Shown here piece by piece: positions 23,701-34,778 of a stretch of 64,000 nucleotides of DNA. Origin of the DNA: Luscinia megarhynchos (Eukaryota > Chordata > Aves > Passeriformes > Turdidae). Positions within the stretch are counted from its first letter, which is position 1, and every line of letters starts with the position of its first letter. Made by a program: the position numbers and the translations under genes. The DNA is taken from positions 3,195,748 through 3,259,747 of the forward strand of contig CM067590.1 in the NCBI GenBank assembly GCA_034336665.1, given 5' to 3'. The notes beneath the pieces are model-generated. The model worked only from the letters and a program-made list of their open reading frames with translations, had not been told where the DNA came from and made no database searches.

Positions 23701-25242
23701 CCCACAGGACACATGTTCCTGCCCGGCCTGACCTTTGTTTCTCAGTTTGGGAAGGGGACAGTTGAGGATCTAACACTTTTTGCATTTTAAAATAGCTATA
23801 AAATCTGCCATTAAGCTTCGCACAGCCAGGTCAAAGTCAGGGTCCCTCCCCCAGAGGGCACAGAGTCCAGGCACACACACCGACCCAAACTCCATGGAGT
23901 GAGCTGCTACACAGTCTGCCCCACAAAGCCAAACATAAACATTACAGAGAGGCCAAACCCCACTTTTCAGCCCCCACTCTGCTCCCTCGAGGCACCAGCA
24001 CGGCTCCACACCAAGCCCAGGCATGGCCAGGCAGGACATGGGCATTACACAACTGATGGGGCAGCTGGGCTTTTCAGAGCCAGGATAGGAACTGGCTCCT
24101 CCACGTCCCACAGGCAGGAGGGGAAACCCTCGGAGCCACAGAGGGAGCGGGATGCGGCCAACCTGGGCGGCTCCAGGTGATAAGTGTGGGGTTTAGAAGG
24201 AGAATGTGCCCTGCAGAACTAAAACGCAATTCTGTAGCAAGAAACTATTGGAGCACACGCTTGGGTTTTCCAGGATCCTCCCACTCTTTCGCCTTCACTC
24301 TCAGGGTTTGGTTCTACTATGCTGAATTAAGCGTTAACAGGCTACAAATTCTTTAAGTATTAAAACAGCCAGGACCAGCTGCTTGCCACTGGCGACCAAA
24401 CCGAGCCTCTTCCATTCGCACCGCGTGCACGAGGCTGGTCCGGAGGCTGCGGGGAGAACACAGCCGGGTTTGCCATAAGCTCCTCCAAAATCTGAGGAGG
24501 TGAGACGCGGAGCCCGGCACAGGGCAGAGCCCGCTCATCCCTGCGGGCAGAGCTTCAAGCGCCCACCGGGGGCTGCCGGAGCCGCCGCCCCGCGCCGGAC
24601 CCGCTCCTGCCCCGGGATTATCCGCAACATCTTTAGTTTAAAGCTCGGAAACCCGTTGCTGCTCCTCAGCCGCGGAAACCGGGGAAGCGGCTGCGGGGAA
24701 TAAACTCCTCGGTTTTCCTAAGGAGAAAATAAGCCAGCGCGGCTGGAAGCACCGGCGGACCCCGCCGCCCCTCCGGTTAAAGGGATCAGCGGGCACGCGG
24801 TGCGCCGGGGCATCCTCCGCCCGAGCCCCGGGACTGCCCGACGGCAGCGCCGAGCCCAGCCCGGCCCGGCCGTGCTCCCATAGCCCCAGGGCGCCTCCGT
24901 TCCCCCGGCCCCGGCCCCGCCCGCCGCGGACGTGCCCCGCCGCAGGCGCCCGCGCCGCCGCTCCTCCCCCTGCGCCCGCCGCTCCCGGAGCCCACCCGCG
25001 GGGCTGGGATCCCGCCAAGGCCCCTCGGAGCCCCCGCAGGACACCCCTCCGTCCAACCCCGCACTGAGCCCCCCAATGGGCGAATCCCCCGCGACCCCGG
25101 GCAGCCCGAATGGAGCCCTGCAGACCGGAGCCACCCCGGCCCGCCCGGCCCGGTCCGTACTTGTCCCCGCGGCGCCGGCGGCCATCGAGCACAAGACGAG
25201 CAGCGCCAGGACCGCGCGCGTTCCCGCCGCGCCCGCCGCCAT
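14750..25242 (-). CDS. BSG: BSG, basigin/CD147 (avian HT7/neurothelin)
   Basis: Single-pass Ig-superfamily glycoprotein, chaperone for monocarboxylate transporters. Exons in order: 25242-25161, 21303-20956, 19462-19306, 18090-18002, 17575-17448, 17292-17019, 15160-15136 and 14807-14750. Full form is 386 residues. Signal peptide is exon 1 (about 1-24); the Ig0 domain is encoded by one 348-nt exon; Ig1 and Ig2 follow with paired cysteines; the transmembrane segment about 327-348 (ALWPFLGIVAEVLVLVTIIF) carries the typical buried Glu; then a short basic/acidic tail ending QRNAN. The Ig0 exon is phase 1 at both ends, so skipping it yields the ordinary 270-residue two-Ig form. A 25-nt microexon encodes the acidic DDDGGSAP turn. 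N-glycosylation sites such as NGT and NAT are visible. Confidence 0.96.
15161..17018 (-). other. BSG: BSG intron before the 25-nt microexon
   Basis: Donor at 17018-17017, acceptor AG at 15162-15161. The acceptor has a poor pyrimidine tract. No embedded gene or repeat was recognised. Confidence 0.7.
20956..21303 (-). other. BSG: BSG optional Ig0 (retina-type) exon
   Basis: A 348-nt exon, phase 1 at both borders, encoding one complete Ig domain. It contains WWFEG and the conserved block ECRASNDPDRNHL, shared with mammalian basigin-1. Skipping it keeps the frame and gives basigin-2. In vertebrates the long form is photoreceptor-enriched; that is family knowledge, not seen here. Confidence 0.9.
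21304..25160 (-). other. BSG: BSG intron 1 (3.9 kb)
   Basis: Runs from the donor after the signal-peptide exon to the Ig0 exon. It includes an AT-richer section near 22530-22860. No exon, RNA or mobile element was recognised with confidence. Confidence 0.7.
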
Positions 25243-25560
25243 CTCCGCACGCGCCCCCGCCGCGCCGCGCGCGCGCTATAACCGCGACCGGGGGCACCGG
25301 GGGAGGCGGAGCCACATGGGGCACCGCCCCCTCGCCCCCCGGGTCAGCCAATCGCGCTGCGCTGCGCCCCTCAGGCTCCGCCCACCCAGCCCGGCGCGGC
25401 CAATCAGATGGAAGATGACACCGAGCGCCTTCTCATCTCTGCTGGCCCCGCGGGCAGAGCCGGTTCGGGCCGGTCCCGGCGCGGCCACGCCCACCGGCCG
25501 GGGCAGCCAATGGCGACGCGCGCTGGGGGCGGGGCTGAGGATCCCGGGGGTGGCCCCGGT
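25243..25560 (-). promoter_or_regulatory. BSG: BSG CpG-island promoter with three CCAAT boxes
   Basis: CCAAT cores, inverted relative to BSG, lie at 25348-25352, 25400-25404 and 25507-25511. They are set in dense CpG/GC-box sequence just upstream of the BSG start codon. There is no clear TATA box. Confidence 0.6.
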
Positions 25561-27480
25561 GCTGCCGCTGCCCCGGGCGGGTCCGAGACCGCGGAGGAGC
25601 GGGGGTGGGGGGGCAAACAGGTCTGCACGTGTCCGGCCCTGCCGAGCCGGGGCACGCACGCACCGGGGGGACCACCGGAACCAAGCGCCCCCCAGGCCGT
25701 GTGGCTCCTCGGGGCGCAGCGTGGGCAAAGTCACGGGAGAGCCAGCGGGTGCTCGGGCAGGCGGGTCCCGGCTGTGCCGGAGGCACGCGGTGATTCCCGG
25801 CGCCACCTGCGGGTCCCCGGCACAGCGAGATGTGTGGGAAGGAAACCGGGCAGCGCTTCCTCAGCGCAGGGAGTCCGGCACAGACGGACAATGGCTCCTG
25901 CGGACACCGCGGGGCCGCTGCCAGGACAAAGCAGTCGGTCCTGTCCCCCACAGCCCCCTCCGGCCCTCAGCACAGCCCCCACAGCCCGGTCAGGGCTGCC
26001 CCGAGGTGCAGGGAACGCAATCAGCCCCGGGCTCTCAGTGCCGTCCGCGGGGCCAGGGGCCAAGTCCCCGCTCCATCCCAGCTGGAACTGCCTGATAACC
26101 CCAAGGAGCTGGGCAGACAACAAACAACAAGGCAGCTGCGGCAAAGAGGCCTCTGCAGGACGGCAGATTTGTCTCCAACTCTTCTCCATCCCAGGAGTGA
26201 ACTCCTGACTGAGTCAGCCATGGAGCACTCACGGCCGGGGGTACTGGGCAGGGGGGCAGGAAAAGCCAAAACAATGGGGCCATAGGCGCCATGCCCCCAC
26301 CACGCTCTCCACGGGGATCTGCCAGCTCCTCCCCGAGCGTTTCTTCCCCATGTCCCGCCCACCCTCATCCACTAGCCGGGCTCCCCTTGCCCTGGGGGGA
26401 TTTGCAAATACGGCTCCTGTGGTGCAGAAATTCGGTGGAGTATGGTGCCCGTGGCACCCGCAGGCTGAGGAGCTGGTCCTGATCTGGGTGGCCTCCAGCA
26501 TCCAGCACTGGGGAGGGAACTGGCCACAAAGAGCCAGCAAAGGCAGAGGGCACATGGGCAATGCCCTGGGATGGGGGAGGCTGCTGGGGGTGCACAGAGC
26601 AGCCCCCCAGGAAAGGAAGGAGGGGGCGGCTGTGAACAAGCAGCCGGGGCTGCTGCTCCGTGCCGGCCGGGTGACCTTGGAAGCCGTTTGCCAGGCCTGA
26701 ATAAAGCGACAATAATCCTATTCACCTTTTAGCCTCATTTCCTAAGGCAATAAAGCACATGCCCGCGCCGCGTGCAGTCGCAGGTGTCACTCAAGCCCTG
26801 ATCCCATTTGCACGACTCCAAGCGAGGGAAGTTTTGCTCATTACCCCTCTGACGAGCTTTGTGCAGCAGGGGCAGGAGCCCCAGGCAGGCGCTTTGCCAG
26901 GGCCTCGTCCCTGCCCTGGCTCCGACCGAGGCTGCTCACCCCATCCCAGCTGGAAAAGGCGCCGGCAGCGCCCCGGGCTGGGAGCTCACCACAGTCTGGG
27001 GAGCTCCCCGCAGCCTCGGGAGCTCGCATGTCCCAGCCAGCTCTGGTCTGTGGGCTATGGGCACACCCAGCTGGGATCAGAGCAGCTGCAAGAGCCCTGG
27101 GCATCCCTGGAGCACCATCAGCTACCACTGAGCACAGGCAGGTCTGCTGCCTGCAGAGGAGGGAGAAGACAAACACCTTCCCCGTGCAGCACTGGAGGGT
27201 CTGGACCAGGCAGCGACTGAGTGTTGGCTGCAGCTCCAGGGCAGGGGCACTGAATGTTGCCCAGGAAGGGCAGAGATGCTCTCCAGACCAGAGGCAACCC
27301 TGCCCAGTCCCTCCTGCCCACTCTGCAAGGTGGAAAGAGGGTTACTGTGAAACTCACAGCTGCCCTACAGTCCTAGGAGAGCAGTCAGCCCATCCAACCA
27401 CAGCTCCATGCCAGACACAAATCCCTTGTAGCCTGGGCACAGACCTGGCAGAACCTCACTCATGGATCACAACCCTTCCC
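25561..27480. other. Intergenic stretch between BSG and CDC34
   Basis: No gene was recognised. Mammals carry granzyme M (GZMM) here, but no serine-protease GDSGGP block or His-triad exon is visible on either strand. An AT-rich patch near 26690-26790 may be a conserved non-coding element. Confidence 0.5.
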
Positions 27481-27489
27481 TGGAAGAAC

Positions 27490-27495
27490 TTTATT
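27490..27495 (-). terminator. CDC34: CDC34 distal poly(A) signal
   Basis: TTTATT (AATAAA on the gene strand), about 640 nt beyond the CDC34 stop codon. Possible distal site of the pair. Confidence 0.5.
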
Positions 27496-27965
27496 AAATA
27501 GTGTCCAAAAAAAACCCCAGAAGCAGAATTACTCAGCATGACCCCATCTCCCCAGGTAGTTAAAAACCACAACCAGACCATCCCCACACACTCAGTGCTG
27601 GTGGCTGCTGGGCAAGTCCTCCCTGGTGCCCTTCTCCCTGTGAACACAGCTCCAGCACCATGGGCAGGGAAGGCAAAAGGGTCCTGATGGCTGCAGGGTG
27701 AACCCCAAAAGGTGTTGAAAGCCAAGACAGCATTCACATGCTGCCCCCCCACCAAAGCAACCACTCACCACCCCCCACAAGCTCCTACCCCATGAGGCTG
27801 AAAAGAAGCTGAACATACCCAAATGAGGGGCAGCAACACCAGGCCTGGTTGTCACTCCTCAGCCAGGCAGAGCCACCAGCACCTCAGTTTCTGTGGCTTT
27901 GTGAACACCCCAACACAGCCTCCCCCTCTTCACCCACCCCCCAGGAAGTTTATAAAATATGGGGG

Positions 27966-27971
27966 TTTATT
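27966..27971 (-). terminator. CDC34: CDC34 proximal poly(A) signal
   Basis: TTTATT (AATAAA on the gene strand) in a T/A-rich context about 165 nt after the CDC34 stop codon. A second signal lies about 475 bp further on. Confidence 0.6.
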
Positions 27972-28135
27972 TTTTCCTACAAAGATAGCGATGGGATTTT
28001 CTTTGCAACAGCAGAACAGTCTCCCTGCGAGGTAGAGTTAATTTCAGGGCTGACAGATCCTAACTTCAAACCAGTTTGTTCTAGTTGAGGTAAAATTCAG
28101 CAGTTTATAGTAAGTATTGCAATGCCAGAGGCCCA

Positions 28136-31100
28136 TCAAGATTCCTCATTGCCGGAGTCATCCTCATCACCGTAACAGCTCTCTTCTTCTTCCTCCATCT
28201 CATCATCCTCATAATAGTCATCATAAAAGAGGTCTGAGCCCTCATCTGGGGCTGGAGTCTTGGTCTTCACACAGTACTCAGCCAGCGTGGTGGGGACCTT
28301 CACTCCGTCCCGCTCAGCGTCCACCTTGGTGCCCAGCACTTGCTTCCTGGAGGACAGAAGTGGGGGGTGAGAACAGAGCTCTGCACCACAGCCCTCCAGA
28401 GCCCGTGTCCCACAGGATCCCAGTGGAGCCAGTGCTGCCAGGCCCAGGCTCAGCACACACCTGATGATGTCCGTGTACTCCCGGTCCTTCCCTTTGCTCT
28501 CCTTCCATTTGCGGTACATCACGGAGGCGTCCACGTTGGCAGGGGAAAACGTGTTGGGCTCATTCAGCAGTGAGATCACACTCAGCAGAATGGTTCTGGC
28601 ATCGATACACATGAGCAGGTAAGAGCTGAGTCGGGTCAGCAGCACCCCAGCAGTGCCAGCAGCCTCACTCTGTCTGTGGGAAAGCCTTGTGCTTTGCACA
28701 GCAGAGAGGTCCCAGCAAAGGGGAGCAGGCCAGGCAGGGGCCAGCAGCACATGGGCTGTTGGGCTTGTACTCATCCACACACAAGCTCTGGCTTTTCTTC
28801 AGCAAAATTCGACAGCTCAAGAACCTTAATGGCTGGCACCTCCTGTCTCCATCCTCCCACCTTCCCACCCCTGCCCTTGGATGAGCCTCCTGCCTGCAGT
28901 CCCCCCCAGCCCTCACCGCACGTTCTGGGTGGGGTTCCAGCGCTCCGATGGCAGCTCCCCGCTCTGCGGGTCATCCACGGGCGGGTGGAGGATGGAGATG
29001 CAGACATCACCTGTCTGAAAGTACAGGAGAAATAGGATCCTCAGGAGCTGCTGCCCCAGGATCTCCTCACTCACTCTTCCCTTTGGCTGAAGCCAGATGA
29101 GGCAGCCCCAGCTGTCCCTTCAGTCCCATAGGAGGGACACAAAAGTGGACAAGCACCCCATGGCTGCCAGCACTGTACAGGTCAGGCTGCACAATGCCCA
29201 GCACGCTGTGCCCCTGGCATGGGCCCCAGGGCCAGGCAGGTCACCCGCCCTGCAGCCACTCTTGGCATAGACACAATGTCCCCAAGCGTGGGAGCCATCA
29301 GGCCTGCAAAGCCTGGCTGACCTGGAACTAGGACAGCAAAGGGCTGTCGTGAGCTCGTTAGCGGTGTTCCCTGTGCCAGGCACTCATCACCAAAGGCGCT
29401 GAGTGTCCAGTGCCAAAGGCTGGCATGTGCATCCAGTGCCATCACAATAGAGGCACACGTGTCCACTGACTGTCCAAGAGCCTCCTGGCCGTGCCAGGGG
29501 ACCTACCTCATAGATATTGGGGTGCCACATTTTGGTTAGGAACCTGAAGGCAGGAGGAGAGTAGGGGTAGTCGATGGGAAACCGGAGACGAGCCTGCAAG
29601 GGAACCATAAGGAGATGTGAACATCAGCTTGTGAGAAAGAAGGGACAAAACCCACAGAGCTTCTGACGACTCCAGGAAAAAGGAACCTCTGCCAAGCCCA
29701 GCTGGGTGCCTGCTGGGACAGAGCCTCTGCACCAGCCAGCTCTGTGGGCAGAACACTGGCTCCAGGGGCAGGATGGATGCTGGCCCCAGGGACACCTTCT
29801 CACCACACAGAGTGAGGTGAGCAAAGGGGCTGTGACCAGCAGAAGCTCCTTGACCCCATCCTGCCCATACCCTCCTGTCCAGCAGGGCCAATGGGTACTA
29901 ACCCAGTGCTCTCCAATGCAGAGGAACCAGCAGGAGCTTGCAGTGTTGGCACCCAGCACAAACCCTACATCAGCACACAGAGCCAGGCAGAGAGTCTGGG
30001 TCACCCTCCAGAGCTGCTGTCAGGAACAGACCATGGCTGCGCCACTGGAGGAAAGTCTGTTTACCCTTCAGAACTCACAGGAAGGAAGCATCAGGTGTTT
30101 GGTGCTCTGATGAACACACCGAATCTAAAAATAGCCTGTCACTTCTGAGAGCAGACACAGTCCAAACTGGCCGCAGCGCACAGCTTGGGGGCTAAAAATA
30201 AAATCACATGAAGCTCAGGCTGTAGCCTAGGGCTCCAGCAGGGACACTCAGCCACCACCAGCTCCTCCCACAGCAGCCAAGCCCACAGGGCTGAGACTGG
30301 GCAAAGAGGGGTCACTGCCCATCTCTGAGTGAAGCCTCAGGGGGCATAGGGACCTACAGCAACACCCCACAGTCCTCAGGGCTGCTGCCCCAACCCACCA
30401 GCACCAGGAATCCAAGAGGACGGGGGCAGCTTTTCCCTGCGTGGCTGCACAACTCCCCAGTGACTGATTCAGCTTCCAGGCCCTGGGAGCAAACTTCCAG
30501 ATCAAGACTCAACACGAAAACTCCCTGAACATTTCTTGCTCCCTTTGTTCATGTACAAGAGAATCCAGACACTGGATCCATGGCACAGGACAAGGGGTGG
30601 AAAGAGGGAAAAGTGCAGTGGGGGCTGTGTTGTGTGTGTGGAGTGCAGGGCAGTGACACTCGGCCCCATGCTGGGCTCTGGCCAAACAGCTGAACATCAC
30701 AGAATAATCCCTTTTGTTGTGTCAGAGGGGATCAGAACAAAACCAGCCAAGGCAAAGCGATGGCAAAGGGGGCTTGGGCAGCAACAACCCCACCCTGCTG
30801 TGTACAAACAGGTTCGTGTCCCCACAGACTGGGGAAGACTCAGCCCCTCTGCTCTCCTCTTATGCACCCTGAGTTCCAAGTTGGAAGGTCTCAAGCACAC
30901 AACAGGAGCACAAGTGGCCGAAAGGGTGAGAGTTCAGAGGTCTCATGCCAAGATGTTATGGGGAAAAAAAACTCCACTTCTGTGGAGAGATGAAATCTGG
31001 TTCTGAGGCACCAGATTTGCCAGCCCCGGAAAACAAACACAGCTAACCCTGAGTGACTCACCCTGTGCATCCCCACCCTGACAGCAACAGGATGAAAACA

Positions 31101-31938
31101 CAAGAGCTCAGTGGAGGAGGGAGGATGAGAAAGAGGAAGAAAACAGCTACCCCAGGTTGCACAACACCTGGGAAGAGCACACACACATCCTGCCGAGGGG
31201 GGCCTCCAAACAGCCAGGCCTCCAAACACCTTCTTCCACCTCAAACCCCAAACCAAGCCACAGCACTCACTCCCAAACCCTGCTCCCACCCTGGGCTGTC
31301 TCTGTCTGCACTCGAGGGACCTTTGTCTCTTCCCTCCGGTCGGGTGGCAATGCTCGGATCCCCTCCAGGAGAGGGAACATCAGCGACCTGGAGCCCGCTG
31401 TCCTGCACCCTCAGACCGGGGGCAGGGGGGTGGTTGAGGCAGAGCGCCAAAGGGGCCGAATGCTCCTCACAACGAAGGGGACCCCAGTAGTTTGGTAGCA
31501 GCCACCTGCGCTCCAGCTCGCTGCCAGAAGCACTCTGAAGCCCCAGGGTCCCCCAGGTGTCCACTTAAAGACCCAGCTCTCCCGGAGCCCGGGAGCAGCT
31601 CTGTAACGACCCCCACACCCACCCGGGACACCCTCCCTCACCCATAGTCCCCCAACAGGGTCTCACCCTTTCCCAAAACACCCAGCACATCCCCCGATAC
31701 CGCCTGCTCTGCCTTCGCCCCCCGCCGCCACCGAGCCTTCCCCGCAGCCCCCACCGCTCACCTTGAAGTACCCGCCCTCGTAGTGGGTGTCCGGGGGGCC
31801 GAAGATGGCCACGTCCCAGGTGTACAGGTCCCCTTCGTCCACCAGCCTGACCCGGAATCCTTCCACGGGCTCCTCCTGCAGCCCCTTCAGCTCCAGCAGC
31901 AGCGCTTTCTGCGAGCTGGGCACGGGGGGCCGCGCCAT
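28136..31938 (-). CDS. CDC34: CDC34, ubiquitin-conjugating enzyme E2 R1
   Basis: E2 enzyme that works with SCF (cullin-RING) ligases to build K48-linked ubiquitin chains. Exons in order: 31938-31762, 29593-29507, 29014-28917, 28595-28461 and 28346-28136, giving 235 residues (human 236). The UBC fold holds the HPN motif at 83-85, catalytic Cys93 in GDVCISILHPP, and the CDC34-type acidic loop VDDPQSGELPSERW just after it. The C-terminal tail (about 200-235) is the family's acidic tail, rich in Asp/Glu with YDDYYED and ending NEES. The start ATG lies within a CpG island. An open frame continues 49 codons upstream, but the human-like MARP start fits the family. Confidence 0.97.
29594..31761 (-). 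other. CDC34: CDC34 intron 1 (2.2 kb)
   Basis: Borders GTGAGC at 31761 and AG at 29595-29594. No embedded exon, RNA or mobile element was recognised. Confidence 0.7.
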
Positions 31939-32160
31939 GCCGGTACCGGGGCTCTCGAGGGGCGCAGAGCCGCTGCGGGGCGCGGGGGGGCGGCGGGACC
32001 GGGGCCACGCGGGGCACGGCGGGGGCTGGAGTCCCGTGAGGGGCCTGACCACCGCGGGCCCGCCCCCACGGGCGCCGCTGGCCAATCAGAGCGCGGGGCG
32101 GGGGCGGCGAGGGGCGGGGCGGCCCCGCCGGTGCCCGCAGCGCTCCTGGTCGCGCCGTCC
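31939..32160 (-). promoter_or_regulatory. CDC34: CDC34 CpG-island promoter
   Basis: CCAAT core at 32082-32086 (inverted relative to the gene) is flanked by several GGGGCGGGG GC boxes. It lies directly upstream of the CDC34 start codon. TATA-less. Confidence 0.6.
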
Positions 32161-32640
32161 CACCGAGAATCCAACGATCGGCAGCCGCCCCGGGGCTCCC
32201 CAGCACACAGAATCCCGGCCCGGAGCGCAGCCCCGGGTCAGCCTGCAGGTGTCATACCTGTGTGACAATTCACAGCACCTGGAACGGGAGCGGAGGCTGC
32301 TCCTGGCACGGCCGCAGCGGAATGATGCCTTCGGCATCCCCGGCTCGCACCTCCCTTTGTGTCACATCCCGTCAGCTGTGCCTGCGTCAGGAGCCGCCAC
32401 CCGCAGCCTCACCCACACCAGCACCACGTCCTGCCTGCAGGGAGCAGAACATCCGCCCAACACAACATCCCGAGCCCGCGGGGATCCTCCCACCAACTCT
32501 TCCACTCAGGTGCTCCACAGTCCTGCATCTGCTGCCAACACTAACCCTTGAGCACGGGGCTTGCCTCAGGGATATGGGCACTGCTGCAGCTCATTCTAGA
32601 ACTTCATGCTACGGGACATTAAGAAACTGGCCACTAAAAA
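32161..32640. other. Short intergenic stretch between CDC34 promoter and TPGS1 3' end
   Basis: About 480 bp with no recognisable gene, RNA or repeat. Confidence 0.45.
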
Positions 32641-32653
32641 ATAATAAAAAAGC

Positions 32654-32659
32654 TTTAAT
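32654..32659 (-). terminator. TPGS1: Probable TPGS1 poly(A) signal ATTAAA
   Basis: TTTAAT on the plus strand reads ATTAAA for TPGS1, about 500 nt past its stop codon. No canonical AATAAA was found closer. Confidence 0.4.
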
Positions 32660-33162
32660 GTCTTACAGCAAACCAGGAATTGAACGGTATAAATAATGAT
32701 CAGACAAGTTTAAATAAATAACCCCGGCCCAACACGCAGCTGGTCCCGGGGGAAGGGGATGTGTCTCATCCAGAGCCTGCACTCTACATCCTAAATCACC
32801 TCAGTGCTCCCCAGCTGCCTCTGTGCAGCCACAGCCCAGCCCCACACTTTGTTCCTTCTGGGTTATTTCACTGCCCAAAGCAGCTCTGCGGTCACAGCCT
32901 CCATGTCAATCCTGGATAACACCTAAAAATCTCCCAACACAGCTGGGCCAGAGGAGCCACGCCAGGGAAAGGCTGCACGCAGGGACAAGGAGCTGCTGGG
33001 CACCATCAGAACAGGGCAGGGAGCGTGGAAACTGGGAATCTCTTGCTGGGCAGACCAAGGCTCTCCAGCCAGTGCCCAACCAACCAAGGCTCCGTGCTCA
33101 TCAGCTTGGAGGGGCCCCGCAGGGCCGGCAGTGGCCGCAGCCAGCGCTGCTCCCACCCGGCA

Positions 33163-34094
33163 TCACTCCACGGGCTTCACCTTCGCTATGAACAGGGCGG
33201 TGGCTTTCCTCAGGAACTCCTCCCTGCTCATGGAGGAGCTGAGCTTCCTCTCCTGCAGCGCCTGGTCCATGGCCAGCGCCAGCCTGTCGGGGCCCAGCCT
33301 GGAGCCGGCTTCCAGGTAGCGGCCGGGCCGCGAGCCGTGCCCGGCGCCCAGCGCGTCCTCCAGCGCCCGCAGCACAGCCTGGCACAGCCGCGTGTCCGCC
33401 GAGTCCCCAGCGCCCAGCACGGCGAACAGCGCGTCGGCCTTGGCCGCGAACTCCAGCAGCACGCAGCAGGTGAGCACGCCGTAGCGGAACACGTCGAACG
33501 GGACGGCCTCGTGGTCGCGGCAGCGGACGCGGCGCAGCAGCTCGGCCGCCGCCTCGGCCGGGGCCGCTCCGCGCTGGCAGATGCGCCGCAGCAGCTCGCT
33601 GTACAGCCGCCCGTCCACGCCCGCCGCCCGCCGCCGCCCGCCGCAGCCCAGCACCTCGTAGGCCGCGCCGGCGTTGCTGTCGAAGGCCGTCCTGTCGCGA
33701 CAGGGCACAGACACAGAGAGGCGGCCTCGCCCCCCGCTCCCGCCGCCCCCCGCCGCCGCCCGCCGCACCTGTGCGAGTGATGAGCCAGGCACACGTACCA
33801 CAGCGCCCGGGCCAGGCGCTGCGGCGGCCCCGGGGGCTCCGCCGCCGCCTCCGCCAGCACCAGCCGCTCGAAGTACTCGGCCAGGAAGGACACGGGCTCG
33901 GCGGGCCGCGCCTCCAGCACCTTGAGCAGCGCCTCCCGCACCATGGCCGTGACGCCGGCTCGCAGCAGGAACTCCGCCGCGCTGCCCTCCGCCAGCCCGC
34001 CGCCCCCCGGGGCTGCCCGCCCCGGCTCCGGCAGTCCGCTGCCCCCCGCCGGCACCGGGGCGGCGGCCGCTCGCCGCTTCTCGTATGCCGCCAT
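33163..34094 (-). CDS. TPGS1: TPGS1, tubulin polyglutamylase complex subunit 1
   Basis: Non-catalytic subunit of the TTLL1 polyglutamylase complex, which adds glutamate side chains to tubulin in cilia, flagella and neurons. Two exons: 34094-33769 and 33691-33163, giving 284 residues (human 290). Family blocks visible: N-terminal [75 protein letters not shown]; and the end [11 protein letters not shown]. The small 77-nt intron is GC-saturated. The ATG lies inside a YY1-like motif. A second in-frame ATG 45 bases upstream, also in such a motif, would add 15 residues; homology favours the downstream one. Confidence 0.95.
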
Positions 34095-34220
34095 CTTGGA
34101 ACGCGCTTCCGCCCGGGCCGGAAGTTTCCATGCCGCCATCTTGCACGCTGGCAGCCAATCGGTGGGCAGGAAGGAAATGCGAGAACGCCGCCATTAGGCG
34201 AGGCTGCGGCCGCCATCTTG
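34087..34220 (-). promoter_or_regulatory. TPGS1: TPGS1 promoter/start region with three YY1-type elements
   Basis: GCCGCCATCTTG occurs at 34087-34098, 34132-34143 and 34209-34220, which is CAAGATGGCGGC on the gene strand. An ETS-type CCGGAAGT is at 34118-34125 and CCAAT at 34154-34158. The arrangement is typical of TATA-less housekeeping promoters with initiation at YY1 sites. Confidence 0.65.
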
Positions 34221-34412
34221 AGTGTGGTCAAAGAAGCTGCATTATCAATGGTAACGCCGCGGGCACCATGTTTACTGCGGGCAGATGCCCCTCCCTTGGC
34301 AACCGGGCGGGCGCCGCGAATGCTGCCGGTGTCCTGGGCCGGTGAAGGACCGCGGGACCGGGACCGCCCGGGCTCAAAGGACACTTGCTCAGGGCTCGAA
34401 CGGAAACAACTC

Positions 34413-34418
34413 TTTATT
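34413..34418 (-). terminator. MADCAM1: MADCAM1 distal poly(A) signal
   Basis: AATAAA on the gene strand about 360 nt after the MADCAM1 stop codon, only about 200 bp before the TPGS1 promoter elements. Confidence 0.6.
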
Positions 34419-34619
34419 GGAGCACCAGTCCCACCCGCCGAGCCCACGCTGCCCCTAGGGCTGCCTCGGACCTTCTGTTGTGACAGACAAGCGGCCTTCG
34501 TGCTCCCGCTGATGCCGGGAGCCCCAGGCGCCGGGCCCAGCCCAGTGTTCGGTGCCAGCCCGCGGGGATCCAGCCCCGGACGCGTCCCTGTGTCGCCTGT
34601 GCTCATTGCCCTGCCAGGC

Positions 34620-34625
34620 TTTATT
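34620..34625 (-). terminator. MADCAM1: MADCAM1 proximal poly(A) signal
   Basis: AATAAA on the gene strand about 155 nt after the MADCAM1 stop codon. Confidence 0.55.
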
Positions 34626-34778
34626 TGCCTCCCGCGGCAGCCGCAGGCAGCTGCTCGCCCTCCTGCTCCTTCTTGCTGGCCAGGGGCCGAGCGAGGCCAG
34701 CGACAGACAGGGGGACAGCAGGGACACGGCTGGAGGGCTGGTGCCACCAGCCGACTGCTCCTACTTCTAGGACAGCTG

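Noticed and set aside
34095..34139. Upstream in-frame ATG as the TPGS1 start
   Set aside because: Possible, but the MAAYEKRR start matches the mammalian protein, so the downstream ATG was used.
33101..34747. A 548-codon open frame on the minus strand over TPGS1
   Set aside because: It runs in another frame through TPGS1 exons, its intron and the promoter; the TPGS1 family frame explains the region.
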